This document shows positions 16,424-25,075 of a stretch of 64,000 bases of DNA, one piece after another (within the stretch, counting starts at the first letter, position 1; every line of letters begins with the position of its first letter). Location: the NCBI RefSeq assembly GCF_900107395.1, contig NZ_FNPW01000009.1, positions 176,419 to 240,418 on the forward strand. The letters are read 5' to 3'. The stretch is from Pseudomonas sp. NFIX28 (lineage in GTDB: Bacteria; Pseudomonadota; Gammaproteobacteria; Pseudomonadales; Pseudomonadaceae). A program made the position numbers and the translations under genes. The notes under the pieces were generated by a model, which searched no databases, was not told the DNA's origin, and was given only the letters and a program-made list of their open reading frames with translations.

Positions 16424-17866
16424 ATGAGCGGGTTGTTATCTTCAGTCAGTGAACACCTTCTGGCGCCCGGTGGCGTGACCCTGGAAAGCCTGCAGGGCGT
16501 GCTCGGCGACCTGGCCGGCCCGGGCATCGACGCTGCCGACCTGTATTTCCAGGGGCAGATTTCCGAGTCCTGGTCGCTGGAAGACGGCATCGTCAAGGAA
16601 GGCAGTTTCAATCTGGACCAGGGCGTTGGCGTGCGGGCGCAGTCGGGAGAGAAAACCGGCTTTGCCTATAGCAATGCCATCACCCTGGAAGCGCTCGGCC
16701 TGGCCGCCCGTGCCGCGCGCTCGATTTCCCGTGCCGGGCAGAACGGCACCGTGCAGGCCTTTACCACTCAGGATGTGGCCCAGCTGTATGCGCCGGACAA
16801 CCCGCTGGAAGTCATTAGCCGCGCGGAAAAAGTCGAGCTGCTCAAGCGTGTCGACGCCGCGACCCGGGCCCTCGATCCCCGTATCCAGCAGGTCAGTGTC
16901 AGCATGGCCGGGGTCTGGGAGCGCATTCTGGTGGCCTCCACCGACGGCGGCCTGGCGGCGGATGTGCGGCCTTTGGTGCGCTTCAACGTCAGCGTGATCG
17001 TCGAACAGAATGGTCGCCGCGAACGTGGCGGCCATGGCGGCGGCGGGCGTACCGATTACCGTTATTTCCTCAGTGAGGACCGCGCCATGGGGTACGCCCG
17101 CGAGGCGCTGCGCCAGGCCCTGGTCAACCTGGAAGCCATCCCCGCGCCAGCCGGCACCTTGCCGGTGGTGCTCGGTTCCGGCTGGTCCGGCGTGCTGTTG
17201 CACGAAGCGGTGGGCCACGGCCTGGAGGGCGACTTCAACCGCAAGGGCAGTTCGGCCTACAGCGGCCGCATGGGCGAAATGGTGGCCTCGAAACTCTGCA
17301 CCATCGTCGACGACGGCACTTTGGCCGGGCGGCGCGGTTCGTTGAGCATCGACGACGAAGGCACCCCGACCGAATGCACCACCCTGATCGAGAACGGTGT
17401 GCTCAAGGGCTACATGCAGGACAAGCTCAATGCCCGCCTGATGGGTGTGGCCCGCACTGGCAACGGTCGTCGCGAATCCTATGCGCACCTGCCGATGCCG
17501 CGCATGACCAACACTTACATGCTGGGTGGCGAAAGCGATCCGGCAGAAATCATCGCCTCGGTGAAAAAGGGCATCTACTGCGCCAACCTGGGCGGCGGCC
17601 AGGTGGATATCACCAGTGGCAAGTTCGTGTTCTCCACCAGCGAGGCGTATCTGATCGAAGACGGCAAGATCACCGCGCCGGTCAAGGGCGCGACCTTGAT
17701 CGGTAACGGCCCGGAAGCCATGAGCCGGGTGTCGATGGTCGGCAACGACCTGGCGCTGGACAGCGGTGTGGGGACCTGTGGCAAGGATGGACAGTCGGTG
17801 CCGGTGGGTGTCGGCCAGCCGACCTTGAAGATCGATGCGATCACCGTGGGTGGCACGGGCGCTTAA
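16424..17866 (+). CDS. tldD: Metalloprotease TldD
   Basis: TldD is the zinc-dependent catalytic partner of the TldD/TldE(PmbA) heterodimer, which degrades unfolded peptides and processes modified peptides such as microcins. The 480-residue protein carries the catalytic HEAVGH motif at about residues 260-265, followed by GLEGDFNRKGSSAYSGRMG and a typical C-terminal Gly-rich end. Its partner pmbA is only 680 bases downstream, with darP in between on the other strand. The start at ATATG 16424 is the first ATG of the open frame. Confidence 0.97.
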   Translation: MSGLLSSVSEHLLAPGGVTLESLQGVLGDLAGPGIDAADLYFQGQISESWSLEDGIVKEGSFNLDQGVGVRAQSGEKTGFAYSNAITLEALGLAARAARSISRAGQNGTVQAFTTQDVAQLYAPDNPLEVISRAEKVELLKRVDAATRALDPRIQQVSVSMAGVWERILVASTDGGLAADVRPLVRFNVSVIVEQNGRRERGGHGGGGRTDYRYFLSEDRAMGYAREALRQALVNLEAIPAPAGTLPVVLGSGWSGVLLHEAVGHGLEGDFNRKGSSAYSGRMGEMVASKLCTIVDDGTLAGRRGSLSIDDEGTPTECTTLIENGVLKGYMQDKLNARLMGVARTGNGRRESYAHLPMPRMTNTYMLGGESDPAEIIASVKKGIYCANLGGGQVDITSGKFVFSTSEAYLIEDGKITAPVKGATLIGNGPEAMSRVSMVGNDLALDSGVGTCGKDGQSVPVGVGQPTLKIDAITVGGTGA

Positions 17867-17877
17867 GAAGTGAAGCG

Positions 17878-17904
17878 GCGGGTGAGTTGCGCGGCAACCC
17901 ACCC
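17878..17904. terminator. Possible hairpin between convergent tldD and darP
   Basis: CGGGTGAGTTGC-GC-GGCAACCCACCCG forms an imperfect stem just after the tldD stop and before the darP stop. No T-run follows on either strand, so termination would be weak; it may only protect the 3' ends. Confidence 0.35.
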
Positions 17905-17914
17905 GAATCGAGAT

Positions 17915-18436
17915 TCAGCGCAGGCCGCGTTGAGTCTCGTCCAGCTCGCGGATGTATTTGAAGATTTTACGGCTGGAGGCGGGCGGCTTGTTATGCGCCA
18001 CCTCATGCTGGGCCTGACGGATCAGGGAGCGTAGTTGCTGACGATCCGCTTCCGGATAGTCGCTGACGAATTTTTCCAGGACGGCGTCGTCGCCTGCGAT
18101 CAAGCGATCGCGCCAGCGCTCCAGGCCATGGAAACGTTCGTTGTACTGGCGAGTTGAGGCGTCGAGCTGGTCCAGCAGAACCAGGATCGCGCTGGTGTCC
18201 TGATCGCGCATCAGCTTGCCAATGAATTGCAGGTGGCGTTTACGCGCGATATGGGCGACATGCTTGGGCGCATCCGCCAGGGCTCGGCGCAGGGCGTCGG
18301 TCAATGGCAGTTTGTTCAGCAAGTCGGGCTTGAGTGTTGTAAGGCGCTCGCCGAGGTCAACCAGAGCATGCAGCTCGCGTTTGACCTGGGATTTGCTTTT
18401 CTCCCCATCGAGGGAGTCGTCGTAAGAATCAACCAT
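17915..18436 (-). CDS. darP: Ribosome biogenesis factor DarP (YjgA, DUF615)
   Basis: DarP associates with pre-50S particles and promotes late steps of large-subunit assembly. The 173-residue, highly charged helical protein has the family features: N-terminal GEKSKSQVKRELHALVDLGERL, the central RKRHLQFIGKLMRDQD segment, and C-terminal RKIFKYIRELDE. The ATG at 18436 is chosen because the upstream five codons add nothing conserved. It lies inverted between tldD and pmbA, an arrangement kept across pseudomonads. Confidence 0.93.
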   Translation of the reverse strand: MVDSYDDSLDGEKSKSQVKRELHALVDLGERLTTLKPDLLNKLPLTDALRRALADAPKHVAHIARKRHLQFIGKLMRDQDTSAILVLLDQLDASTRQYNERFHGLERWRDRLIAGDDAVLEKFVSDYPEADRQQLRSLIRQAQHEVAHNKPPASSRKIFKYIRELDETQRGLR

Positions 18437-18544
18437 GGTGGCAGTCCGCAAAGAAACGCCGCCATGATAACCAGTCGGGGGCCGCTTGTCCGGCCCGGTC
18501 GCTCGAAGGCCTTAACCGAAAGCAGAATTTGAGTGGAGAAAACC

Positions 18545-19891
18545 ATGAGTGCAGCAGAAAGCGTCGGCCCGCAGGCTTTGCCGGCACTGCAGGAACAAGT
18601 CGAGCAGATCATCGCCGAGGCCAAGCGCCAGGGCGCCAGTGCCTGTGAAGTGGCGGTTTCTCTGGAGCAGGGCCTGTCGACTTCGGTTCGCCAGCGGGAA
18701 GTGGAAACCGTCGAATTCAATCGCGACCAGGGTTTTGGCATCACGCTGTACGTCGGCCAGCGCAAGGGCTCGGCCAGCACCTCGGCCAGCGGCCCCGAAG
18801 CGATTCGCGAAACCGTTGCCGCGGCCCTGGCCATTGCCAAGCACACCTCGGAAGACGAAAGTTCGGGGTTGGCCGATGCCGCCCTGATGGCCCGCGACGT
18901 GCCGGATTTCGATCTGTTCCACGCCTGGGACATTACCCCGGAGCAAGCCATCGAACAGGCGCTGGCCTGTGAAGCCGCGGCCTTTGCCGCCGACAGCCGG
19001 ATCAAGAATGCCGACGGCACCACCCTGAGCACCCACCAGGGCTGCCGTGTGTATGGCAACAGCCACGGTTTTATCGGCGGTTATGCGTCGACTCGGCACA
19101 GCTTGAGTTGCGTGATGATCGCCGAGGCCGACGGCCAGATGCAGCGTGACTACTGGTATGACGTCAATCGCCAGGGCCATCTGTTGACGGACCCGGTGAC
19201 CATCGGCCAGCGCGCCGCGCAACGTGCCGCGAGCCGCCTGGGCGCGCGCCCGGTGCCGACCTGCGAAGTGCCGGTGCTGTTTTCCGCGGAACTGGCCGGC
19301 GGCCTGTTCGGCAGCTTCCTGGGGGCGATTTCCGGCGGCAACCTGTACCGCAAGTCGTCCTTCCTTGAAGGTGCCTTGGGGCAGCGGCTGTTTCCTGAGT
19401 GGCTGACCATCGATGAACGTCCACACTTGATGCGGGCGCTGGGCAGCTCAGCGTTCGACGGCGATGGCCTGGCCACTTACGCCAAGCCTTTCGTCGAGAA
19501 CGGCGAGCTGGTGTCCTACGTGCTGGGGACTTATTCCGGGCGCAAGCTCGGCCTGCCCAGCACGGCCAATGCCGGTGGTGTGCACAACCTGTTCGTGACC
19601 CATGGCGAGGAAGACCAGGCGGCATTGTTGCGCCGCATGGGCCGGGGCCTGCTGGTCACCGAGTTGATGGGCCACGGGTTGAACATGGTTACCGGCGATT
19701 ACTCCCGGGGCGCGGCCGGTTTCTGGGTAGAGAACGGCGAAATCCAGTTCGCTGTCCAGGAAGTGACCATTGCTGGCAACATGCGCGACATGTTCAAGCA
19801 GATCATCGCCGTCGGTAACGATCTGGAGCTGCGCAGCAACATCCGCACCGGTTCGGTATTGATCGAGCGGATGACGGTCGCCGGTAGCTGA
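18545..19891 (+). CDS. pmbA: Metalloprotease-like protein PmbA/TldE
   Basis: PmbA (TldE) pairs with TldD and lacks its zinc-binding HExxxH; here the matching position reads MGHGLNMVTGDYSRG, consistent with the non-catalytic subunit. The 448-residue length and the N-terminal EIIAEAKRQGA / VSLEQGLSTSVR region fit the family. A GGAG ribosome-binding site lies seven bases before the ATG at 18545. A strong terminator follows at 19911-19947. Confidence 0.96.
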   Translation: MSAAESVGPQALPALQEQVEQIIAEAKRQGASACEVAVSLEQGLSTSVRQREVETVEFNRDQGFGITLYVGQRKGSASTSASGPEAIRETVAAALAIAKHTSEDESSGLADAALMARDVPDFDLFHAWDITPEQAIEQALACEAAAFAADSRIKNADGTTLSTHQGCRVYGNSHGFIGGYASTRHSLSCVMIAEADGQMQRDYWYDVNRQGHLLTDPVTIGQRAAQRAASRLGARPVPTCEVPVLFSAELAGGLFGSFLGAISGGNLYRKSSFLEGALGQRLFPEWLTIDERPHLMRALGSSAFDGDGLATYAKPFVENGELVSYVLGTYSGRKLGLPSTANAGGVHNLFVTHGEEDQAALLRRMGRGLLVTELMGHGLNMVTGDYSRGAAGFWVENGEIQFAVQEVTIAGNMRDMFKQIIAVGNDLELRSNIRTGSVLIERMTVAGS

Positions 19892-19910
19892 CTCTCAACC
19901 GCCGTTAGCC

Positions 19911-19947
19911 AAAAGCGCGCGTCCCGTCTGGGGCGCGCGCTTTTTTA
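19911..19947 (+). terminator. Rho-independent terminator after pmbA
   Basis: AAAAGCGCGCG pairs with CGCGCGCTTTTTT across a 13-base loop, ending in six T residues. It lies about 20 bases after the pmbA stop. Confidence 0.85.
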
Positions 19948-19977
19948 ATGCCCGGGTTTTATTAAATCGCCTGTCGT

Positions 19978-20036
19978 GGGAGCGAGCTTGCTCGCAATAG
20001 CGTTTTGCCGGGTACACAACCGAGCCTCGCTCCTGC
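19978..20036. repeat. REP-like repeat
   Basis: GGGAGCGAGCTTGCTCGC at the left and GAGCCTCGCTCCTGCA at the right form a degenerate inverted repeat pair between the pmbA terminator and the fagA promoter, related to the other GAGCGAG/CTCGCTC repeats in the window. Confidence 0.6.
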
Positions 20037-20079
20037 AAAGGGAAGGAGGGCGACGGGCTTGTGTTGATTCTCAATATCA

Positions 20080-20101
20080 TATAATAATAAATCTCATTAT
20101 C
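20080..20101 (+). promoter_or_regulatory. Fur box overlapping the fagA promoter
   Basis: AATAATAAATCTCATTATC (20083-20101) matches the 19-base Fur consensus at 14 positions. It overlaps a TATAAT -10 candidate at 20080-20085, and a weak TTGTGT lies upstream at 20059. Binding of Fe2+-Fur here would block transcription of fagA-fumC-orfX-sodA when iron is plentiful, which is the known behaviour of this operon in P. aeruginosa. Confidence 0.75.
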
Positions 20102-20117
20102 GAATGAGCCCAGGGTC

Positions 20118-20513
20118 ATGAGTTCTGCCTTGCACGAGCAGCCTTATCTCGAAAGCTGGCGTTGGATGAGTCGCCAGATCCGTTGCGCCCTCGACCCCGA
20201 TGAGCCGCGCCTGATCGAGCATTACCTGGCCGAAGGGCGCTACCTGGCGTGTTGCACCGCCACCTCGCCCTGGCTGATTGCTGAAACCTCATTTCGCCTG
20301 TTGCTCGATACCGCCACCGATACTGCGCTGCCCTGGCATTGGCGCAGCCAGTGCCTGGACCAGGCCTGGCGCCCATTGCGCGACCTGGAACGCCTGTCTT
20401 TCTGCAAATGCCGGCTCAAGCGCTGGCAAAGCCATGCCTGGCAACTGGCGACCTGCTCGTTGCTGCCATCCATTCCCCTTATCGAACTGGTGCAAGGATT
20501 TCCCGATGAGTAA
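20118..20513 (+). CDS. fagA: FagA, Fur-associated gene of the fumC-sodA operon
   Basis: FagA is a small protein of unknown biochemical role named for its place at the head of the iron-repressed fagA-fumC-orfX-sodA operon of pseudomonads. This 131-residue product begins MSSALHEQPYLESWRWMSRQ and has the pair CxC in SFCKCRLKRWQ, but no domain I can name. The gene overlaps fumC by eight bases, so the two are translationally coupled. A Fur box sits just upstream. Identity rests mainly on operon position and overall resemblance. Confidence 0.88.
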   Translation: MSSALHEQPYLESWRWMSRQIRCALDPDEPRLIEHYLAEGRYLACCTATSPWLIAETSFRLLLDTATDTALPWHWRSQCLDQAWRPLRDLERLSFCKCRLKRWQSHAWQLATCSLLPSIPLIELVQGFPDE

Positions 20514-21882
20514 TACCCGTATCGAACGCGACAGCATGGGCGAACTGCATGTTCCGGAGCAGGCGCTGTATGGCGCACAAACCCAGCGTGCGGTGGATAA
20601 CTTTCCCATCAGTCACCAGCGCATGCCGACGCAGTTCATCCGCGCGCTGATCCTGGCCAAGGCGGCCGCGGCCAAGGCCAACGTCGAACTCAAGCAACTG
20701 AGCGAATCCCAGGGCAAGGCCATCGTCGACGCCGCCCAGGGTCTGTTGGAAGGCGACTTCATGCAGCATTTTCCGGTGGATATCTTCCAGACCGGTTCCG
20801 GCACCAGTTCCAACATGAACGCCAACGAGGTCATCGCCACCCTGGCCAGCCGCCTGCTCGGTGAGCCGGTCAACCCCAATGACCACGTGAACTGTGGGCA
20901 GAGCAGCAACGACATTATCCCGACCACCATCCATGTCAGCGCTGCCCTGGGTTTGCACGAACAACTGCTGCCGGCGTTGGTGCACTTGGTGCAGGTCATC
21001 GAGCGCAAGGCGGTCGAAGTCCATCCCTTCATCAAGACCGGGCGCACTCACTTGATGGATGCGATGCCGGTGCGCATGAGCCAGGTATTGGAAGGTTGGG
21101 CGCAGCAGCTCAAGGCCAATATCGGTCACCTGCAGGATCTGCTGCCGAGCCTGCAAGCCCTGGCGCAAGGTGGTACCGCAGTGGGTACCGGGATCAACGC
21201 TCATCCTCAATTCGCCGCAGGTTTCAGCCGGCAACTGAGCAGCCTGACCCAGGTGCAGTTCACGCCGGGCAAGAATCTGTTCGCCCTGATCGGCTCCCAG
21301 GACACTGCGGTGGCGGTGTCGGGCCAGCTCAAGGCGATCGCGGTCACCTTGATGAAGATCGCCAACGACCTGCGCTGGATGAACTCCGGGCCATTGGCCG
21401 GCCTCGGCGAGATCGAGCTGGAAGGGCTGCAACCGGGCTCCTCGATCATGCCGGGCAAGGTCAACCCGGTAATTCCGGAAGCCACGGCCATGGTGGCGGC
21501 CCAGGTGATTGGCAATGACATGACGATCACGGTGGCGGGGCAGTCGGGCAACTTCGAGCTGAACGTCATGCTGCCGATCATCGCCCAGAACCTGTTGAGC
21601 AGCATCGAGTTGTTGGCCAATTCCAGCCGCCTTTTGGCGGACAAGGCGATTGCCAGCTTCAAGGTCAACGAGCCCAAGCTCAAGGAGGCGTTGTCGCGCA
21701 ACCCAATCCTGGTCACGGCACTCAACCCGATCATCGGTTACCAGAAGGCCGCGGAAATTGCCAAGACCGCCTACAAGCAGGGGCGTCCGGTAATAGACGT
21801 GGCCCTCGAGCACACTGATCTGCCACGCAGCCAGCTGGAGATCCTGCTCGATCCGGAAAAACTCACCGCGGGCGGCGTGTAA
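20506..21882 (+). CDS. fumC: Class II fumarate hydratase FumC
   Basis: FumC interconverts fumarate and malate without an iron-sulfur cluster, so it replaces the iron-dependent class I fumarases under iron limitation or oxidative stress. The 458-residue protein has the superfamily signature GSSIMPGKVNP at about residues 311-321 and the GTGTSSNMNANEV-like segment (here GSGTSSNMNANEV). It starts within the end of fagA (ATGAGTAA). Its place under a Fur box with Mn-dependent sodA fits an iron-sparing operon. Confidence 0.97.
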   Translation: MSNTRIERDSMGELHVPEQALYGAQTQRAVDNFPISHQRMPTQFIRALILAKAAAAKANVELKQLSESQGKAIVDAAQGLLEGDFMQHFPVDIFQTGSGTSSNMNANEVIATLASRLLGEPVNPNDHVNCGQSSNDIIPTTIHVSAALGLHEQLLPALVHLVQVIERKAVEVHPFIKTGRTHLMDAMPVRMSQVLEGWAQQLKANIGHLQDLLPSLQALAQGGTAVGTGINAHPQFAAGFSRQLSSLTQVQFTPGKNLFALIGSQDTAVAVSGQLKAIAVTLMKIANDLRWMNSGPLAGLGEIELEGLQPGSSIMPGKVNPVIPEATAMVAAQVIGNDMTITVAGQSGNFELNVMLPIIAQNLLSSIELLANSSRLLADKAIASFKVNEPKLKEALSRNPILVTALNPIIGYQKAAEIAKTAYKQGRPVIDVALEHTDLPRSQLEILLDPEKLTAGGV

Positions 21883-21909
21883 AGCCCGACATTGCTTTGG
21901 AGGTTCACC

Positions 21910-22356
21910 ATGGAGCACTGGAAACGCACGATCGAAAGGGCAAATCGTTTCTTCATGCAGGGCGACCTGGTGGATGCCCGCGAGTATTACTTGCAGGCCC
22001 TGGCTTTGGCGCAGGTGTTGTTCGAGCGCTGGAGCGATGCCGACGAAGCGGTGGCGGCCTGTGTCATCTCCCATCACAACCTGGCGGATTTGCACCTGCG
22101 CCTGAACCAGCCGGAGGAGAGCGCGGAATATCTTTGTGCCATCCACCAGCGGCTGTTGCAGACCCTGCAGGACAACCGTCTGGCGCCGGCACTGCGCGAA
22201 GCCGCGCTGCGCCAGAGCAGCAAGACCTATGTCGAGTTACTCAACTTCATCAGTGAGCACGGTGAATACCCCCGTACTCACCGCCTGCTGGAAAGCGTCA
22301 CGCCATCGACCTCCGGCACCGCGACCCCGAATGCCCCTCATTACGGAGCACATTGA
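21910..22356 (+). CDS. Hypothetical protein (OrfX of the fagA-fumC-sodA operon)
   Basis: This 148-residue protein starts MEHWKRTIERANRFF and is predicted to be helical, with TPR-like pairs such as GDLVDAREYYLQALALAQ and ISHHNLADLHLRLNQPEESAEYL. It corresponds by position and size to OrfX between fumC and sodA in other pseudomonads. Its function is unknown; the TPR-like look suggests protein binding. The start is an ATG preceded by TGGAGG. It ends one base before the sodA ATG. Confidence 0.85.
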   Translation: MEHWKRTIERANRFFMQGDLVDAREYYLQALALAQVLFERWSDADEAVAACVISHHNLADLHLRLNQPEESAEYLCAIHQRLLQTLQDNRLAPALREAALRQSSKTYVELLNFISEHGEYPRTHRLLESVTPSTSGTATPNAPHYGAH

Positions 22357-22357
22357 T

Positions 22358-22969
22358 ATGTCCTTTACCTTGCCTGCATTGCCCTACGCCTACGACGCCC
22401 TGGAGCCGCATATCGATGCGCAGACCATGGAAATCCATTACAGCAAGCATCACCAGACCTACATCAATAATCTCAATGCGGCCGTGGAAGGCACTGAATG
22501 GGCCGACTGGTCAGTGGAAAAACTGGTGGCCGAGGTCCAGCAACTGCCGGAGAAGCTGCGTGCCGCAGTTATCAACCAGGGGGGCGGCCACGCCAACCAT
22601 TCATTGTTCTGGGCGGTAATGGCACCGGCAGGTGGGGGCAAGCCGGACGGTGCGCTGGGCAAGGCAATCGACGAGCAACTGGGTGGTTTCGAGAGTTTCA
22701 AGGAGGCCTTCACCAAGGCTGCGCTCACGCGTTTCGGTAGCGGTTGGGCCTGGCTCAGCGTGACCCCGAAAAAGACCCTGATCGTCGAGAGCAGCGGCAA
22801 CCAGGACAGCCCGTTGATGAGCGGCAACACTCCGATTCTCGGCCTGGACGTGTGGGAGCACGCGTATTACCTGCGCTACCAGAACCGACGGCCGGAATAC
22901 ATCAGCGCGTTCTACAACGTGATCAATTGGCCTGAAGTGGCTCAGCGCTACCAGGCCGCACTGGCTTGA
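22358..22969 (+). CDS. sodA: Manganese superoxide dismutase SodA
   Basis: SodA dismutates superoxide in the cytoplasm. The 203-residue protein has metal ligands His27 (EIHYSKHH), His81 (HANHSLFW), Asp164 and His168 (DVWEHAYY). The GGGHANHSLFW and NQDSPL segments are typical of the Mn type rather than the Fe type. Derepression with iron starvation, via the fagA Fur box, lets this enzyme take over from the Fe-dependent SodB. It is tightly packed after orfX. Confidence 0.97.
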   Translation: MSFTLPALPYAYDALEPHIDAQTMEIHYSKHHQTYINNLNAAVEGTEWADWSVEKLVAEVQQLPEKLRAAVINQGGGHANHSLFWAVMAPAGGGKPDGALGKAIDEQLGGFESFKEAFTKAALTRFGSGWAWLSVTPKKTLIVESSGNQDSPLMSGNTPILGLDVWEHAYYLRYQNRRPEYISAFYNVINWPEVAQRYQAALA

Positions 22970-23001
22970 GTTCCTCTCTATAAAAAGATCTAAGGCTGAC
23001 T

Positions 23002-23895
23002 ATGGGCACTGAAACACTGACGATTGGCAGCGGACGGATGTTTCGCTATGCGCTCGGTTCGCTGTTGCTGTTGGCGGGTACTGCATTGCTGGTGGCCCAA
23101 GGCCTGTCCTGGCTGCACCTGGAGCCGCGTTTGTTGCGTGCATTACAGGGTGGAGCGATCTGCGCCTTGGGAACCGCGTTGGGTGCAGTGCCGGTGCTGG
23201 TCATCCGCAAGATGCCGCTGGCGCTGAGTGATTCCCTGCTGGGTTTCGGTGCCGGGGTGATGCTGGCGGCAACAGCCTTTTCGCTGATCGTTCCCGGAAT
23301 CGCCGCGGCGGAAAACCTCGGCTTATCGCCCTGGGCGTCGAGTGGCCTGATCAGCTCCGGCATCATGCTCGGTGCCTTGGGGTTGTTTCTGGTGGATCGC
23401 AAGGTATCGGGGGCAAGCCCGGAACAACTGGTGGGCACCCTTGATCACCCGGTCATCCCGCCGCGGATCTGGTTGTTTGTGTTTGCCATCATCGCCCACA
23501 ACATTCCTGAAGGAATGGCCGTAGGTGTCTCCGCAGGTGGCGGCATGGCGGAGGCGGACAGCCTGGCCATGGGCATTGCCTTGCAGGATGTGCCGGAAGG
23601 GTTGGTAATTGCCCTGGTGCTGGCTGGCGCCGGCATGTCCAGGGTCAAGGCGTTCCTGATCGGGGCTGCTTCAGGCCTGGTGGAGCCGGTCTTCGCGTTG
23701 TTGTGCGCGTGGCTGGTGAGCCTGGCCGAGATGCTGTTGCCGCTCGGGTTGGCGTTGGCGGCGGGGGCCATGTTGCTGGTGGTGACCCACGAAGTGATCC
23801 CCGAATCACGACGCAACGGTCATGAAAAGCTGGCCAGCCTTGGTTTGTGTATCGGCTTTTGCCTGATGATGGTCATGGATACGGCACTCGCTTGA
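23002..23895 (+). CDS. ZIP family metal transporter
   Basis: The 297-residue membrane protein has eight predicted helices and the ZIP hallmarks HNIPEGMAVG (about residues 166-175) and DVPEGLVIAL in the next helix, which form the binuclear metal site. ZIP proteins bring divalent metals (Zn, Mn, Fe) into the cytoplasm. It follows sodA by 32 bases and matches the last gene of this operon in P. aeruginosa, so Mn2+ supply for SodA is an attractive but unproven role. A bidirectional terminator follows. Confidence 0.9.
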   Translation: MGTETLTIGSGRMFRYALGSLLLLAGTALLVAQGLSWLHLEPRLLRALQGGAICALGTALGAVPVLVIRKMPLALSDSLLGFGAGVMLAATAFSLIVPGIAAAENLGLSPWASSGLISSGIMLGALGLFLVDRKVSGASPEQLVGTLDHPVIPPRIWLFVFAIIAHNIPEGMAVGVSAGGGMAEADSLAMGIALQDVPEGLVIALVLAGAGMSRVKAFLIGAASGLVEPVFALLCAWLVSLAEMLLPLGLALAAGAMLLVVTHEVIPESRRNGHEKLASLGLCIGFCLMMVMDTALA

Positions 23896-23902
23896 GTGCC
23901 TT

Positions 23903-23925
23903 TTCGGCAGGTTTGCCCTGCCGAA
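23903..23925. terminator. Bidirectional terminator between ZIP gene and ptsO
   Basis: TTCGGCAGG-TTTGC-CCTGCCGAA is a perfect 9-base-pair stem between two convergent genes, with TTT on one side and AAAA (TTTT on the other strand) opposite. Confidence 0.7.
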
Positions 23926-23926
23926 T

Positions 23927-24199
23927 TTATTCGCCTTCGTCGAAGAAGTTGTTGATCAGTGCCACCAGCGCTTCCAGCGCCTCCTGCTCCTGTTCGCCTT
24001 CGGTCTTCAAATGAATCTTGGTGCCTTTGCCAGCCGCCAGCATCATCATCGCCATGATGCTTTTGCCATCGACCATCGACTCCGGCGTTCTCCCAGCGCG
24101 AATCTGGCAAGGAAACTGACCGGCCACGCCAACGAATTTTGCCGAGGCGCGGGCATGCAAACCCAGTTTGTTGATGATTTCAATTTCCAGAGCAGGCAT
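23927..24199 (-). CDS. ptsO: HPr-like phosphocarrier NPr of the nitrogen PTS
   Basis: NPr accepts phosphate from EI-Ntr (PtsP) and passes it to PtsN. The 90-residue protein has the active-site His15 in NKLGLHARASAKF and the KSIMAMMMLAAGKGT segment around Ser47. It is the last gene of the rpoN-hpf-ptsN-rapZ-ptsO operon, 16 bases after rapZ. The length and motif place it in the HPr family; the rpoN context marks it as the nitrogen-PTS version. Confidence 0.95.
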   Translation of the reverse strand: MPALEIEIINKLGLHARASAKFVGVAGQFPCQIRAGRTPESMVDGKSIMAMMMLAAGKGTKIHLKTEGEQEQEALEALVALINNFFDEGE

Positions 24200-24215
24200 C
24201 GCGGGGTAGATCCTT

Positions 24216-25073
24216 TCAGCTAAGGTCGCGGTGGCGAACCTGGACGTTCTTCAGGGACTTTTGCAGAACTTGGCCCAGGCGTTCGGTCAGGTAGACCGAG
24301 CGGTGGTGGCCGCCTGTGCAACCAATGGCAATAGTGACGTAGGCGCGGTTACTGGCAGCGAAGCGTGGCAGCCATTTCAGCAGGTAGCTGGAAATGTCCT
24401 GGAACATTTCCTCGACATCCGGCTGGGTAGCCAGGTAATCGGCAACCGGCTGGTCGAGGCCGGACTGGTCACGCAGCTCGGGTTTCCAGTATGGGTTGGG
24501 CAGGCAGCGCACATCGAACACCAGGTCGGCGTCGACCGGCATGCCTCGCTTGAAGCCGAAAGACTCTACGAGAAAGGCAGTGCCCGGCTCTGGCTGGTTC
24601 AGCAGGCGCAACTTGATGGTATCGCGCAGTTGGTACAGGTTCAGGTTGGTGGTGTTGACCTTGAGGTCGGCGAGGTCGGCAATCGGGCCCAGCAGTTGGC
24701 TTTCGTCCTGGATCGCCTCGGCCAGCGAGCGGTTGTTGCTGCTCAGTGGGTGACGGCGACGGGTTTCGGAAAAGCGCTTGAGCAGGGTTTCTTCGTCGGC
24801 ATCCAGGTACAGCACGTCGCACTGGATATGCCGGCCGCGCACTTCCTCGAGCAGCTCAGGGAAGCGCGACAGGTGGCTTGGCAGGTTGCGGGCGTCGATC
24901 GATACGGCGACCAGTGGCTGCGTCAATTCGGTATGGATCAGCGCTCGCTCGGCCAGTTCGGGCAACAGCCCGGCCGGCAGGTTATCGATGCAGTAATAGC
25001 CATTGTCCTCGAGGACATCGAGGGCGGTACTTTTACCTGAGCCGGAGCGGCCGCTGACGATGATCAAACGCAT
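24216..25073 (-). CDS. rapZ: RNase adapter RapZ
   Basis: RapZ binds small RNAs and, in enterobacteria, guides RNase E to GlmZ to control glucosamine-6-phosphate synthesis. The 285-residue protein has an N-terminal P-loop (GRSGSGKST, about residues 8-16), a Walker-B-like YLDADEE segment, and the conserved C-terminal RNA-binding domain with IGCTGGHHRSVYLTERL. It begins two bases after ptsN ends. The pseudomonad target RNA cannot be read from this window. Confidence 0.96.
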   Translation of the reverse strand: MRLIIVSGRSGSGKSTALDVLEDNGYYCIDNLPAGLLPELAERALIHTELTQPLVAVSIDARNLPSHLSRFPELLEEVRGRHIQCDVLYLDADEETLLKRFSETRRRHPLSSNNRSLAEAIQDESQLLGPIADLADLKVNTTNLNLYQLRDTIKLRLLNQPEPGTAFLVESFGFKRGMPVDADLVFDVRCLPNPYWKPELRDQSGLDQPVADYLATQPDVEEMFQDISSYLLKWLPRFAASNRAYVTIAIGCTGGHHRSVYLTERLGQVLQKSLKNVQVRHRDLS

Positions 25074-25075
25074 GA

